Shown: positions 1-7,627 of the stretch, piece after piece
Layout of the letters: every line of letters begins with the position of its first letter
How positions within the stretch are numbered: the stretch's first letter is position 1
DNA from: an uncultured Deferribacteraceae bacterium
GTDB lineage: Bacteria; Chrysiogenota; Deferribacteres; Deferribacterales; Mucispirillaceae
DNA length: 7,746 nucleotides
Assembly (NCBI GenBank): GCA_947039055.1
Contig: CAMQYB010000078.1
Coordinates: 1-7,746, forward strand
Direction of reading: 5' to 3'
Notes under the pieces: generated by a model
The model's database searches: none
Seen by the model: only the letters and a program-made list of their open reading frames with translations
What the model was told of the DNA's origin: nothing
Position numbers and translations under genes: made by a program

Positions 1-39
1 CAAGTTGATAAAATTGTTGAACTAGTTGTTACAAAATAG
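1..39 (+). CDS. Possible C-terminal end of an upstream gene (partial)
   Basis: Frame 1 is open from the window edge to a TAG stop at 37-39 and would give the tail QVDKIVELVVTK. The other two plus frames hit stops by position 25. The mix of hydrophobic and charged residues looks like a real protein end, but twelve codons are too few to prove coding, and nothing identifies a family. If real, the gene is convergent with the DUF302 gene, with about 70 bp between the two stop codons. Confidence 0.35.
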   Translation, partial: QVDKIVELVVTK

Positions 40-109
40 AGATATTACAAGTTGAATATTATTAATTTGTTTTATGAATGAATGCGTTACTATGAGTTGT
101 GCGATTATT
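40..109. other. Short AT-rich spacer between convergent gene ends
   Basis: This spacer lies between a possible plus-strand stop (37-39) and the stop of the minus-strand DUF302 gene (110-112). I looked for a bidirectional terminator and found no GC-rich inverted repeat followed by a T-run on either strand. If termination happens here, it does not use a recognisable strong hairpin. Confidence 0.4.
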
Positions 110-565
110 TTATCTAGCAGCTGCGATAACAATCTCTATCATTTTGTTATACATTGATGTGATGATTTTATTTTTTGATAAGCCGTATTTAGTTGCTATG
201 TATGTAGGTTTTATAAATCCCACATTAACATCTCCTTTTTTATCTTCCCACACCATAATTTTAAATGGCAGTTCAAGTCCTATCAGTTGATTGAGTTGAA
301 TTAATGATGTGATATCTTTTACATTTCCGAACTCTATTACTGATATCGGACGTATATCAATTTTTTTATCGAACGCATGTTCAAAGTGTAGGTGTTCGTT
401 ATAGATAGTTAAATCGTTTCCGATGATGCTACTTTTTAATTGTTGCACAGTTTTTTCAAAAAAAGATTTAGATTGTACAGAGTACATATAGCTGTTAGGT
501 GTGGCATAAAGGTTTAACGCTGATACATAAAATATCACTATAGTTATCAATATCTTTCTAATCAT
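110..565 (-). CDS. Exported DUF302 domain protein
   Basis: A 151-residue protein with a signal peptide: basic start MIRK, hydrophobic core at about residues 5-20, and likely signal peptidase I cleavage after LYA at residue 21. The mature part therefore probably sits in the periplasm. Residues about 46-129 match the DUF302 pattern as I know it: a hydrophobic strand leading into EFGN (78-81), then the conserved GLELPFKIMVWED segment (96-108), a G-x-V-x-V strand (111-115), and KPTYIATKYGL (119-129), the family's usual end. The usual FGNP is FGNV here. DUF302 proteins are small, occur alone or fused to other domains, and have no settled biochemical role, so none is assigned. The start is the ATG at 563-565, preceded on the minus strand by AGAAAGGATAATATAA, an AAGGA ribosome site at suitable distance. 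The gene stands alone and is divergent from eno. Confidence 0.87.
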   Translation of the reverse strand: MIRKILITIVIFYVSALNLYATPNSYMYSVQSKSFFEKTVQQLKSSIIGNDLTIYNEHLHFEHAFDKKIDIRPISVIEFGNVKDITSLIQLNQLIGLELPFKIMVWEDKKGDVNVGFIKPTYIATKYGLSKNKIITSMYNKMIEIVIAAAR

Positions 566-776
566 TTATATTATCCTTTCTAAAGTCCATAAAATTGTTC
601 TATGTATTCGTTACTAACTTATCGGCAAAATATCATTTAAAGTAATAAAATATATTATATTTCTGTTAATTGATTATATTATCTAGATTTTTCTTATTTG
701 TTGCTGTATCATTTAATTAACATTTTGATTTAATGTAATTTGTTATATAAATATTGCTAATGGAGGCTGACTGTTT
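566..776. promoter_or_regulatory. AT-rich divergent intergenic region (DUF302 gene / eno)
   Basis: This 211 bp of non-coding DNA must hold the start signals of both divergent genes. The stretch 640-750 is almost pure A+T and contains several TATAAT-like hexamers on both strands, for example ATTATA at 654-659 and 673-678, which read TATAAT on the minus strand. None of these pairs with a good TTGACA-like box at 16-18 bp. For the DUF302 gene, a minus-strand TTGCCG with TACATA 16 bp downstream (about 604-631) is a weak alternative. No riboswitch, tRNA or supported small ORF was seen. A 12-codon ATG ORF at 602-640 has no ribosome site. Confidence 0.5.
725..751 (+). promoter_or_regulatory. Candidate eno promoter
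   Basis: TTGATT at 725-730 could be a -35 box and TATAAA at 746-751 a -10 box, but the spacer is only 15 bp. Alternatively TATATA at 744-749 is preceded by TGT, which would make an extended -10. Either gives a start near 756-758 and a leader of about 20 nt that still includes the GGAGG ribosome site at 762-766. The region is so AT-rich that such matches arise by chance, so this is tentative. Confidence 0.3.
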
Positions 777-2063
777 ATGAGTATTATAATTGATATCAAA
801 TCACGCGAAATAATTGATTCAAGAGGCAATCCCACGGTTGAAGTAGAAGTAACAACTGAAGAAGGTTTTATGGGTAGAGCTGCTGTACCATCAGGTGCAT
901 CAACTGGAAAATTTGAAGCTCATGAGTTAAGAGATAACGATAAAACACGTTATAACGGTAAGGGAGTTTTAGATGCTGTATCAAATATTAACGATACTCT
1001 ATCAAACGAGTTACGTGGTATAAATATTTTTGATCAGAAATTAATCGATCAAGTAATGATTAATATGGATGGTACAGAAACGAAATCTAAATTAGGTGCA
1101 AACGCTATTTTAGCTGTATCAATGGCTGCTGCTAAAGCTGGTGCAGAAAGTGCAGGATTACCTTTGTATAGTTATTTAGGTGGGGTTTTTGCTCGTACAT
1201 TGCCAGTTCCTATGATGAATATTTTAAATGGTGGAGAACACGCTGATAATAATGTTGATATTCAAGAATTTATGGTTATGCCTGTTGGAGCTACAACTTT
1301 CTCTGAAGGATTAAGAATGGGTGTGGAAACTTTTCATGCGTTAAAATCTGTTCTTCACGATAAAGGACTTAGCACATCTGTTGGTGATGAGGGTGGATTT
1401 GCTCCTAACTTAGGATCAAATGAAGAGGCGTTACAATACATAATTAAAGCTATTGAGAAAGCTGGATATAAACCTGGTGAGGATATCTGTATCGCTATGG
1501 ACGTTGCAGCATCTGAACTTTATAAAGATGGATTTTATTTTATGGAAGCTGAGGCTGAAAAGAAAAAATCAATAGATGACATGGTTAAATATTACTCATA
1601 CTTAGTTGATAAATATCCTATCGTATCGATTGAAGATGGACTTGACGAAGATGATTTTGATGGTTGGAAATTATTAACTGATGCACTAGGTACGAAAGTT
1701 CAATTAGTTGGTGATGATTTATTTGTTACAAATACTAAAAGATTAAATAGAGGAATAGAAGGTGGTATTGCAAACTCTATACTGGTTAAAGTTAATCAGA
1801 TCGGTACAATAACAGAAACTTTTGATGCAATTGAAACTGCAAAACGTGCAGGATACACATCTGTTATATCACATAGATCGGGTGAAACAGAAGATGTTAC
1901 AATTGCAGATATAGCTGTTGCAACAAATGCAGGACAGATTAAAACAGGTGCACCATCAAGAACAGATCGTGTAGCAAAATACAATCAATTATTAAGAATT
2001 GAAGAAGAATTAGGTTCAACTGCAAGTTATTTAGGTAAAGCAGCTCTTTACAGTATTAAATAA
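777..2063 (+). CDS. eno: Enolase (phosphopyruvate hydratase)
   Basis: Enolase interconverts 2-phosphoglycerate and phosphoenolpyruvate in glycolysis and gluconeogenesis (EC 4.2.1.11) in the cytoplasm, with Mg2+. The 428 residues are the normal bacterial length. The N-terminal domain opens with REIIDSRGNPTVEVEV (10-25), and the mobile loop SGASTGKFEA (39-48) carries Ser42. In the barrel domain I can place His155 in GGEHADNN, Glu164 in QEF, Glu205 in GDEGG (the catalytic base region), the metal ligands Asp242, Glu286 (SIEDGLDE) and Asp313 (GDDLFVTN), catalytic Lys338 (LVKVNQIG), Arg367-Ser368 in SHRSGETED, and Lys389 in KTGAPSRTDR. No key residue is missing. The ATG at 777 has a strong GGAGG at 762-766, ten bases upstream. 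The gene has clear gaps on both sides and is probably monocistronic. Residue numbers are my count, mapped to the family by motif. Confidence 0.98.
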   Translation: MSIIIDIKSREIIDSRGNPTVEVEVTTEEGFMGRAAVPSGASTGKFEAHELRDNDKTRYNGKGVLDAVSNINDTLSNELRGINIFDQKLIDQVMINMDGTETKSKLGANAILAVSMAAAKAGAESAGLPLYSYLGGVFARTLPVPMMNILNGGEHADNNVDIQEFMVMPVGATTFSEGLRMGVETFHALKSVLHDKGLSTSVGDEGGFAPNLGSNEEALQYIIKAIEKAGYKPGEDICIAMDVAASELYKDGFYFMEAEAEKKKSIDDMVKYYSYLVDKYPIVSIEDGLDEDDFDGWKLLTDALGTKVQLVGDDLFVTNTKRLNRGIEGGIANSILVKVNQIGTITETFDAIETAKRAGYTSVISHRSGETEDVTIADIAVATNAGQIKTGAPSRTDRVAKYNQLLRIEEELGSTASYLGKAALYSIK

Positions 2064-2109
2064 TATATAGGTTTTTTAAGAGAAAGAATTGTTAGAATAT
2101 TCAGACTTA
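2064..2109 (+). other. eno 3' spacer, no clear terminator
   Basis: A run of six T lies at 2072-2077, just after the eno stop. The only inverted repeat before it is AT-only (TATTA/TAATA overlapping the stop codon) with a two-base loop. That is not a credible intrinsic terminator, so read-through into the lipoprotein operon or factor-dependent termination is possible. Confidence 0.35.
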
Positions 2110-2138
2110 TTGATTTATTAAAATAAAAGTGCTAAACT
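2110..2138 (+). promoter_or_regulatory. Candidate promoter of the lipoprotein-prlC-addB operon
   Basis: TTGATT at 2110-2115 (four of six matches to TTGACA) is followed after exactly 17 bp by TAAACT at 2133-2138. That box is preceded by TGC, giving an extended -10 (TGn). Transcription would start near 2145, leaving a leader of about 35 nt that contains the AGGA ribosome site at 2170-2173. Spacing and extended -10 make this the best sigma-70-like candidate in the window. It is a match by eye only. Confidence 0.45.
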
Positions 2139-2180
2139 AAGATGTTTATAGCTTGGATATACTTGATTTAGGATTAATTA

Positions 2181-3023
2181 ATGAGAAAAATAGCTCTAAT
2201 AGTTCTTTCTTTTCTGTTTTTTGTAGCATGTGAAAAGACGGTTACCGTTGAACAGCCGATAAAAGGCGATAATATAAATGATCTGTTTAAAGAGATTGAG
2301 ACACAATGTATGTCTTATGATAAAACTCTTTGTGAGCATGTGTGGGCGTTAATAAGAATGTCTCTTCCAGATGCTAAAAACAGCAGTTATGTTGTTAAAG
2401 ATCATGAAAAAGCTACAGCTGAGTTGTTATATGAACAACTTAGCAATAAAACTACACGTGAACTAACACTTATGTATAAAGGCGATATGATGAATGCCAT
2501 ACAGAAGGATATGGAGAAAAACAGTCAGATATCTGCTCAACTTGATGATATTCTAAAAAATTATCAAAAAAATAAGAGGGGTGCTCGTCAGTTTCCTATA
2601 GCTAACCCAGAGTTAGTATTAAACCCGTCATCAATCTCAATAATGCTTACTATCAATAATCATTCAAGAAACAGTATCAAACAACTTACAGGGTACGTAA
2701 ATATTTATGATAATAAAAGCGAACTTGTTTTTAAATCAGAAGATTTTGTGCTATATTTTGAACCAAAATTTGTCTTATACGATAGATATACATTATTTGT
2801 AGATATAGCTCCTGTATCACCAGAAGATATTGTTTTACTCAAAAACAATAAAAGATCTAAAATAGAGGTCATATTAAAAACTATGGTAACGGGTGATAAT
2901 AAGGTATTATTATTCGAACTACCAGAATCGTATTCTCGTATGAAATCTCTTCTACTTAGAAGTACTGACTTAAACAAAGAGCGTATAAGTTTAATAGAAA
3001 GTATTAACACAGAAGAGTATTAA
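2181..3023 (+). CDS. Putative lipoprotein of unknown function
   Basis: A 280-residue protein. The N-terminus MRK, a hydrophobic run and the lipobox FVAC predict lipidation on Cys17 by the Lgt/LspA pathway. The next residue is Glu rather than Asp, which under the E. coli Lol rule would favour the outer membrane; whether that rule holds here is unknown. Residues about 30-135 look mostly helical and charged and contain two cysteines (43 and 51) that could pair. From about 150 the pattern turns to alternating beta strands: SISIMLTINNHS, then QLTGYVNIYDNKSEL (168-182) and further strands to about 248. This resembles a small Ig-like domain of the FxLyD sort, an inference from pattern only. A short helical tail ends the protein. 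The ATG at 2181 has AGGA seven bases upstream. It is the first gene of a tight run, 25 bp before the peptidase. I do not recognise the family and assign no function. Confidence 0.85.
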   Translation: MRKIALIVLSFLFFVACEKTVTVEQPIKGDNINDLFKEIETQCMSYDKTLCEHVWALIRMSLPDAKNSSYVVKDHEKATAELLYEQLSNKTTRELTLMYKGDMMNAIQKDMEKNSQISAQLDDILKNYQKNKRGARQFPIANPELVLNPSSISIMLTINNHSRNSIKQLTGYVNIYDNKSELVFKSEDFVLYFEPKFVLYDRYTLFVDIAPVSPEDIVLLKNNKRSKIEVILKTMVTGDNKVLLFELPESYSRMKSLLLRSTDLNKERISLIESINTEEY

Positions 3024-3048
3024 AAAATTAATTAGGATAGGTAATCTT

Positions 3049-4992
3049 ATGTTCAAATCATTTCCAGTTGATTGTTTAAATAATGCAGAAATAAAATTAG
3101 ATGGATTAATATATCTAAATAATGATGAATTAGATAAGTTATTAAAAATAACTCCAAAAACATATAATAACTTCATGAAACCGTTTATGGAATTACAATT
3201 TGTTATAAATGAATTTTATGTTCCCGTATCACACATGAATTTAGTGAACGACTCAGAGCTTTCACGACAAGTTTATCCTATGGTACTTATGAAAATAACT
3301 AAATATTTCACGGAGCTTATGCAAAGAGAAGATATTTATCTAGCGTTGAAAGAGATCTCTAAAACAGAGTTAAATATTATTGAGAAGAAAGTTATAGATG
3401 ATAATATCCTTAAATTTGAACTATCAGGTGTTCATCTTGAAGCTGATCAAAAAAATAGAATTAAAGATATGAGTTTGAAATTGGCTGAACTATCAGATCA
3501 ATACTCTAAAAATCTTTTAGATGCAACAAATGAGTTTGAGCTAAAATTGAAAGATGATACATATATAAAATCTATGCCAGAATCAGATAAATCTTTAGCA
3601 TTACAACCAGACAAATCTTATATTTTCACACTTCAAGCACCATCGTATATAAGTTTCATGACATACTGTGATAATAGAGATTTGCGTAAAGAAATTTATA
3701 AAGCGTATATGACAAGAGCGGTGAATAACTCTAAATTGATAGAAGAGATTTTATCTTTAAGAAAAGAGATGGCTGAAATTTTAGGATATAAAAATTACGC
3801 AGATATGAATAATGTATCTATGTCTGCAAAATCTGTGGATGATGTTATATTATTTTTAGAAGAGCTTGCTGTTAAAGGTAAACCGTTTGCATTAAAAGAG
3901 TTAGCTGATACTCAAGAGTTCGGAAAAAAATTAGGGATAGATAATGTAGAGTCGTTTGATCTTGCATTTATAAACAACCTTATCAAGAAAGAAAAATTAG
4001 GATTTGTTGAAGAAGATTTTCTTCCATATTTTGAGTCTAGAAATGTAACTGATGGGTTATTAAAATTTCTATCTAAATTGTTTGATATACAATTTGTCAA
4101 AGTAGAAAATGTTGAAGTATGGGATGATGAAGTTGTGGTATATGATCTACTGATTGATAACAATCCTCATGCACGATTATTTCTAGATTTATATAATAGA
4201 AAATCTAAACGTGGTGGAGCATGGATGAACGATTGGCATACATATCGTCTTGACGGTGATGGTAATGAATACTTTTCATCAGCATTTATAGTTGCAAATT
4301 TTCCACCTCCGAAAGATGGTAAACCGTCTCTACTTAAACACTCAGATGTGACAACTTTATTTCATGAAGCTGGACACGTTATTCATCATATTTTAAGCAA
4401 AGTTAATGAAGGATATTTATCTGGAGTGAACGGAGTTGAGTGGGACGCTATTGAGTTTCCATCTCAATTTATAGAAAATTTTGCGTACGAGAAAAAAGTC
4501 TTAGAACTGTTTGCTAAAGATTTCAATACTGGCAAAGCGATCCCAGATGAGATGATAGATAAATTGATTAAGAATAAAAATTTTGGATCAGCTATGCAAC
4601 TTTTACGTCAAACAGAGTTCGCTTTATTTGATATGTTGGTGCATCAGTCAGATTATAGCTATGCAGAGGTTAAAGGGATATTGAATAAAGTTAGAGAGAA
4701 AGTTGCAGTTATTCTTCCTCCTGATTACACATCATTTGAGAACAGTTTTTCACATATTTTTGCAGGTGGATACGCAGCTGGTTACTACAGTTATAAATGG
4801 GCAGAGATGCTTTCAGCTGATGCTTATTTACAGTTTAGTGAAGCAGGGGTTTTTGATAAAGAGTTAGCACGCAGGTTCTTTGATAATATTTTATCAAGAG
4901 GTGCTGAGGAAACAATGGATAACTTATTTTTCAACTTTGCAGGACGTAAACCTGATCCTGAAGCGTTACTTAAAACGACTGGCTTACTATGA
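3049..4992 (+). CDS. prlC: M3 family oligopeptidase (OpdA/PrlC type)
   Basis: A cytoplasmic zinc metallopeptidase that cuts short peptides, such as cleaved signal peptides and products of ATP-dependent proteases (oligopeptidase A type, EC 3.4.24.70 by homology). It has 647 residues, slightly shorter than E. coli OpdA. The N-terminal half is helical. The catalytic core begins with DLYNRKSKRGGAWMNDW (380-396) and VANFPPPKDGKPSLL (415-429). The zinc site is HEAGH (439-443) with third ligand Glu469 in VEWDAIEFPSQFIEN. The 26-residue step from His443 to Glu469 and the WDA-E-PSQ wording match OpdA rather than mammalian thimet oligopeptidase, where the step is 25. The substrate loop SHIFAGGYAAGYYSYKWAEM (568-587) supplies His569, Tyr579 and Tyr582, and ILSRGAEE and FAGRKPDPEALL close the protein as in OpdA. 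No signal peptide is seen. The ATG at 3049 follows AGGATAGG (3034-3041). Its stop overlaps the next start. Confidence 0.95.
   Translation: MFKSFPVDCLNNAEIKLDGLIYLNNDELDKLLKITPKTYNNFMKPFMELQFVINEFYVPVSHMNLVNDSELSRQVYPMVLMKITKYFTELMQREDIYLALKEISKTELNIIEKKVIDDNILKFELSGVHLEADQKNRIKDMSLKLAELSDQYSKNLLDATNEFELKLKDDTYIKSMPESDKSLALQPDKSYIFTLQAPSYISFMTYCDNRDLRKEIYKAYMTRAVNNSKLIEEILSLRKEMAEILGYKNYADMNNVSMSAKSVDDVILFLEELAVKGKPFALKELADTQEFGKKLGIDNVESFDLAFINNLIKKEKLGFVEEDFLPYFESRNVTDGLLKFLSKLFDIQFVKVENVEVWDDEVVVYDLLIDNNPHARLFLDLYNRKSKRGGAWMNDWHTYRLDGDGNEYFSSAFIVANFPPPKDGKPSLLKHSDVTTLFHEAGHVIHHILSKVNEGYLSGVNGVEWDAIEFPSQFIENFAYEKKVLELFAKDFNTGKAIPDEMIDKLIKNKNFGSAMQLLRQTEFALFDMLVHQSDYSYAEVKGILNKVREKVAVILPPDYTSFENSFSHIFAGGYAAGYYSYKWAEMLSADAYLQFSEAGVFDKELARRFFDNILSRGAEETMDNLFFNFAGRKPDPEALLKTTGLL
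4989..4992 (+). promoter_or_regulatory. ATGA stop-start overlap coupling prlC and addB
   Basis: The prlC stop TGA (4990-4992) and the addB start ATG (4989-4991) share bases. The sequence just upstream (CGACTGGCTTACT) holds no AGGA-type ribosome site, so addB translation probably depends on ribosomes finishing prlC. Confidence 0.8.
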
Positions 4993-7625
4993 TAAAAGTT
5001 TTACGGGCTCCAACTAATACAAGTGCAATAGATTTCATATATAGTACGGCGTTAGTGGAGTCGGTAAAAGATCGTACAGCTTTAATCATTCCAACAACGA
5101 GAGCGTTAAAAGAAGTTGCATCAAGAAAACTTCAAAACGTAGACCTTTTTACGATTAAAGAATTTTTAGAATTCACATCAATATCAACAAAAAGAAAGAT
5201 TGATAAACGGCTTAGATCGTTTTATCTTAAAAAAGTTGCATCATCATTATCTGTTGATGACAGCAGAAACATCTTCCATAATAATCAAGATATCTTCTTA
5301 AACAATTATAGTTCGTTCGATAATATATCTATCAATCTGCTTGCATTTTTTAGAGAGTTATCTGCTGAGTGTATCTCAGTTGATGAGCTATATAAAGCAG
5401 GCAAATATACCGATTATGAGAAACAAGCTCAGTCGCTTATGAATTTATGGTACAGTTATAATGATCTCTTAAATGATAGCAATCTTGTTGAGCCATGGAA
5501 CTTATATTCAAATGAAGATCTTGGACATTTAGTTAAACGGTACGATAAATTTATATTTTTTATCGGTGGATATCTTAGTAAACACGAATTAATCAAAATC
5601 AAAAACTTATCAAAAAATAGTGATATATTAATTATATTTAATTTTGTTGGAAATAAAAATAGTCACTATACATCTTATGAAAAGTTTTTAGATATAGAAA
5701 TTCCTGATGCAGATAATATGATTTTAAATCGTGACAACTGTGAAATTTTGAGAGCTAATTCACTTCTATCACAAATTGAACTGATAACTTTTAGAGCAGC
5801 ATACTATAATAAAGTTAATAATATACCGTATGAGAGAATGAGCATTCTGCTTGTGGATGACAGTTTGAAATCGTACTTTTTACGCTACGACAAATATAAT
5901 CTTTTTAATATTACGGCAAATGAGAATATTGATAAAACTGCTGTATTTCAACTTTTAAAATCAGTTTTAAATATTAAATTATTGATTGATAGAAATAGTA
6001 AACAGGTGATCACGCTTGATACTTTAAAAGAGTTTTATTATGAAATATTTTTAACATCACTTGATGGACTAGAAGATGTTAGAAAGGTGATTGATAAAAA
6101 AATTGCAGAGAATAATATTTTTATACCTGTTGCAGAACTTTCAACTCTACCATTTTTTAATCAATATTTTCAACTTATAAATAAGTTGAATGATGAACTT
6201 CCTATCCCTCAATTAATAGATTATATTAAAGTGTTTTTGAGAGCTATTAAAACACATATATCAAAAAGTGAAGTTGAGATATTTAGTAATCTTGTGCAAT
6301 TATTAGATCAATTAAGATCAGTTTATTCATTGATTGATGATAAGTTGTCACTTGAGGATAGTATCTATATAATATTAAATGATATCTCAACATTAAAGGT
6401 TAATACATCTAGGGGTGCTATAACTGTGTCTGGGATATTGGAATCAAGAGCTTTAGATTACGATGTTATTTTTGTACCTGAACTTAACGATGATATTTTT
6501 CCTCCAACAAGCAGGAAAGATCTATTTTTAAATACTGAGATGAGGTTAGATTTAAAACTTCCAACATATTTAGATAGAGAAAGTTTGATAAAAAATTATC
6601 TATTGCAGATAATGTCGAGATCTAAAAAAAGTATTCTGTCTTTTACTAAAAGTGATGATACACGAAATAGCAGTAGTTTTATTAATGAGTTGAGTTTCAA
6701 ATATAATCTCAAAGCTCAATCATATTATAATAAAGAGTACAACTTATTTGATGTTAAAAAGTACGATAAATTTTCTGATAAAAACAATCTTAATATAAAT
6801 GACGGCACGATTTTTAAAACTGAAAAAATGATTGAAAAAATACGATCTAATAAATTGTCAGCATCAGCATTTAACGACTATATAAATTGTTCGCTAAAAT
6901 ATTTCTATAAACGAATTATGAAAGTTTATGAAACAGTTGAAATGGCAACAGTTGTATCACCCATGATGATAGGAAATATTCTACATAAAATTTTAGAAGT
7001 GTTGCACACAAGAAATATATCAGTAACTGATAAAACCTACCTTGATAGCGTGAGAGATATACATGAAGAGATTATATCTGGATACGATGTTTTCACAACA
7101 TCAAGACCATCAAGATTTATTCAAGATGAGATCATTAATATTTTTAAAGATATATTAGATGTAGAATTAGATCGAAAAAAAGAAGGGTATGAAACGTTAG
7201 AAGTTGAAAAAAGTTATGAGTATAAAGCAGAGGGGATAATTCTGCACGGTAAGATTGATAGGATTGATTTTAATCATGATAGCCGTGAGATTGATATTAT
7301 AGATTATAAGTTTAAGTCAGCAGATAAATTATCTACTGTTATGAAACCGACGTTAGATAAGTATGATGATCTTCAACTTCCGTTCTACTATTTTTTATAC
7401 AGTAAAAATAAAAACGTAGAACCGACTTCACTATATCAAGTATCGCTTAGCGAGTCGTATCAATATATAAAAGTTTTCGACACAAGTTTAAGCAGTGAAG
7501 CAGAAGTTTGGATTAGATCAAAATTGATAGAACTTCAAAGTATCCATGTTCCTTTCACAAGAACTGAGAATAAAAAAATCTGTACATATTGTGAGTACGC
7601 ACTTATCTGTGAAGGCAGGGTTTAA
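4989..7625 (+). CDS. addB: AddB-like helicase-nuclease subunit (PD-(D/E)XK, Fe-S)
   Basis: Probable AddB subunit of an AddAB (RecBCD-like) complex that resects double-strand breaks for RecA. The 878 residues are short for Bacillus AddB and nearer the compact campylobacterial form. The N-terminal helicase-like part has lost the Walker A motif: LRAPTNTSAIDFIY (5-18) stands where a GxGKT loop is expected. A degenerate helicase-like segment follows: TVSGILESRALDYDVIFVPE (479-498), then NDDIFPP and PTYLDRES. The C-terminal nuclease domain is complete: SASAFNDYINCSLKYFY (624-640), GNILHKILE with His666, GKIDRID with Asp757, IIDYK with Asp772 and Lys774, and QLPFYYF with Gln796. Cys634 with C-x2-C-x5-C (865, 868, 874) forms the AddB-type 4Fe-4S site around the nuclease. 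The start ATG overlaps the prlC stop (ATGA) and has no good ribosome site of its own, so it is probably translationally coupled. A stand-alone nuclease of the same superfamily is possible if no addA follows. Confidence 0.87.
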   Translation: MIKVLRAPTNTSAIDFIYSTALVESVKDRTALIIPTTRALKEVASRKLQNVDLFTIKEFLEFTSISTKRKIDKRLRSFYLKKVASSLSVDDSRNIFHNNQDIFLNNYSSFDNISINLLAFFRELSAECISVDELYKAGKYTDYEKQAQSLMNLWYSYNDLLNDSNLVEPWNLYSNEDLGHLVKRYDKFIFFIGGYLSKHELIKIKNLSKNSDILIIFNFVGNKNSHYTSYEKFLDIEIPDADNMILNRDNCEILRANSLLSQIELITFRAAYYNKVNNIPYERMSILLVDDSLKSYFLRYDKYNLFNITANENIDKTAVFQLLKSVLNIKLLIDRNSKQVITLDTLKEFYYEIFLTSLDGLEDVRKVIDKKIAENNIFIPVAELSTLPFFNQYFQLINKLNDELPIPQLIDYIKVFLRAIKTHISKSEVEIFSNLVQLLDQLRSVYSLIDDKLSLEDSIYIILNDISTLKVNTSRGAITVSGILESRALDYDVIFVPELNDDIFPPTSRKDLFLNTEMRLDLKLPTYLDRESLIKNYLLQIMSRSKKSILSFTKSDDTRNSSSFINELSFKYNLKAQSYYNKEYNLFDVKKYDKFSDKNNLNINDGTIFKTEKMIEKIRSNKLSASAFNDYINCSLKYFYKRIMKVYETVEMATVVSPMMIGNILHKILEVLHTRNISVTDKTYLDSVRDIHEEIISGYDVFTTSRPSRFIQDEIINIFKDILDVELDRKKEGYETLEVEKSYEYKAEGIILHGKIDRIDFNHDSREIDIIDYKFKSADKLSTVMKPTLDKYDDLQLPFYYFLYSKNKNVEPTSLYQVSLSESYQYIKVFDTSLSSEAEVWIRSKLIELQSIHVPFTRTENKKICTYCEYALICEGRV

Positions 7626-7627
7626 TT

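Noticed and set aside
1..55. CAAGTTGA occurring twice (1-8 and 48-55)
   Set aside because: Two 8 bp copies about 47 bp apart, without further extension or symmetry, are expected by chance in AT-rich sequence.
99..290. Plus-strand ORF of 63 codons
   Set aside because: It lies almost wholly antisense to the DUF302 gene, which has a signal peptide, family motifs and a ribosome site. The plus-strand ORF has no ribosome site or recognisable family.
602..640. Possible 12-codon leader ORF upstream of eno
   Set aside because: It has no ribosome site, no regulatory codon run and no attenuator-like hairpins, so it is probably chance.
1796..1984. Minus-strand ORF of 62 codons inside eno
   Set aside because: It is antisense to the conserved enolase active-site region and has no independent support.
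2053..2077. TATTA/TAATA inverted repeat before a T-run as eno terminator
   Set aside because: The stem is AT-only, the loop is two bases and it overlaps the stop codon, which is too weak for an intrinsic terminator.
2705..3010. Minus-strand ORF of 101 codons inside the lipoprotein gene
   Set aside because: It is a low-complexity Ser/Leu-rich translation antisense to a gene with a lipobox and good ribosome site, so it is a shadow frame.
2991..3176. Minus-strand ORF of 61 codons across the lipoprotein/prlC junction
   Set aside because: It is antisense to the operon junction, and its hydrophobic and Asn-rich content is typical of reversed AT-rich coding DNA.
3912..4163. Minus-strand ORF of 83 codons inside prlC
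   Set aside because: Its Ser/Thr/Asn-rich translation lies antisense to well-matched peptidase sequence.
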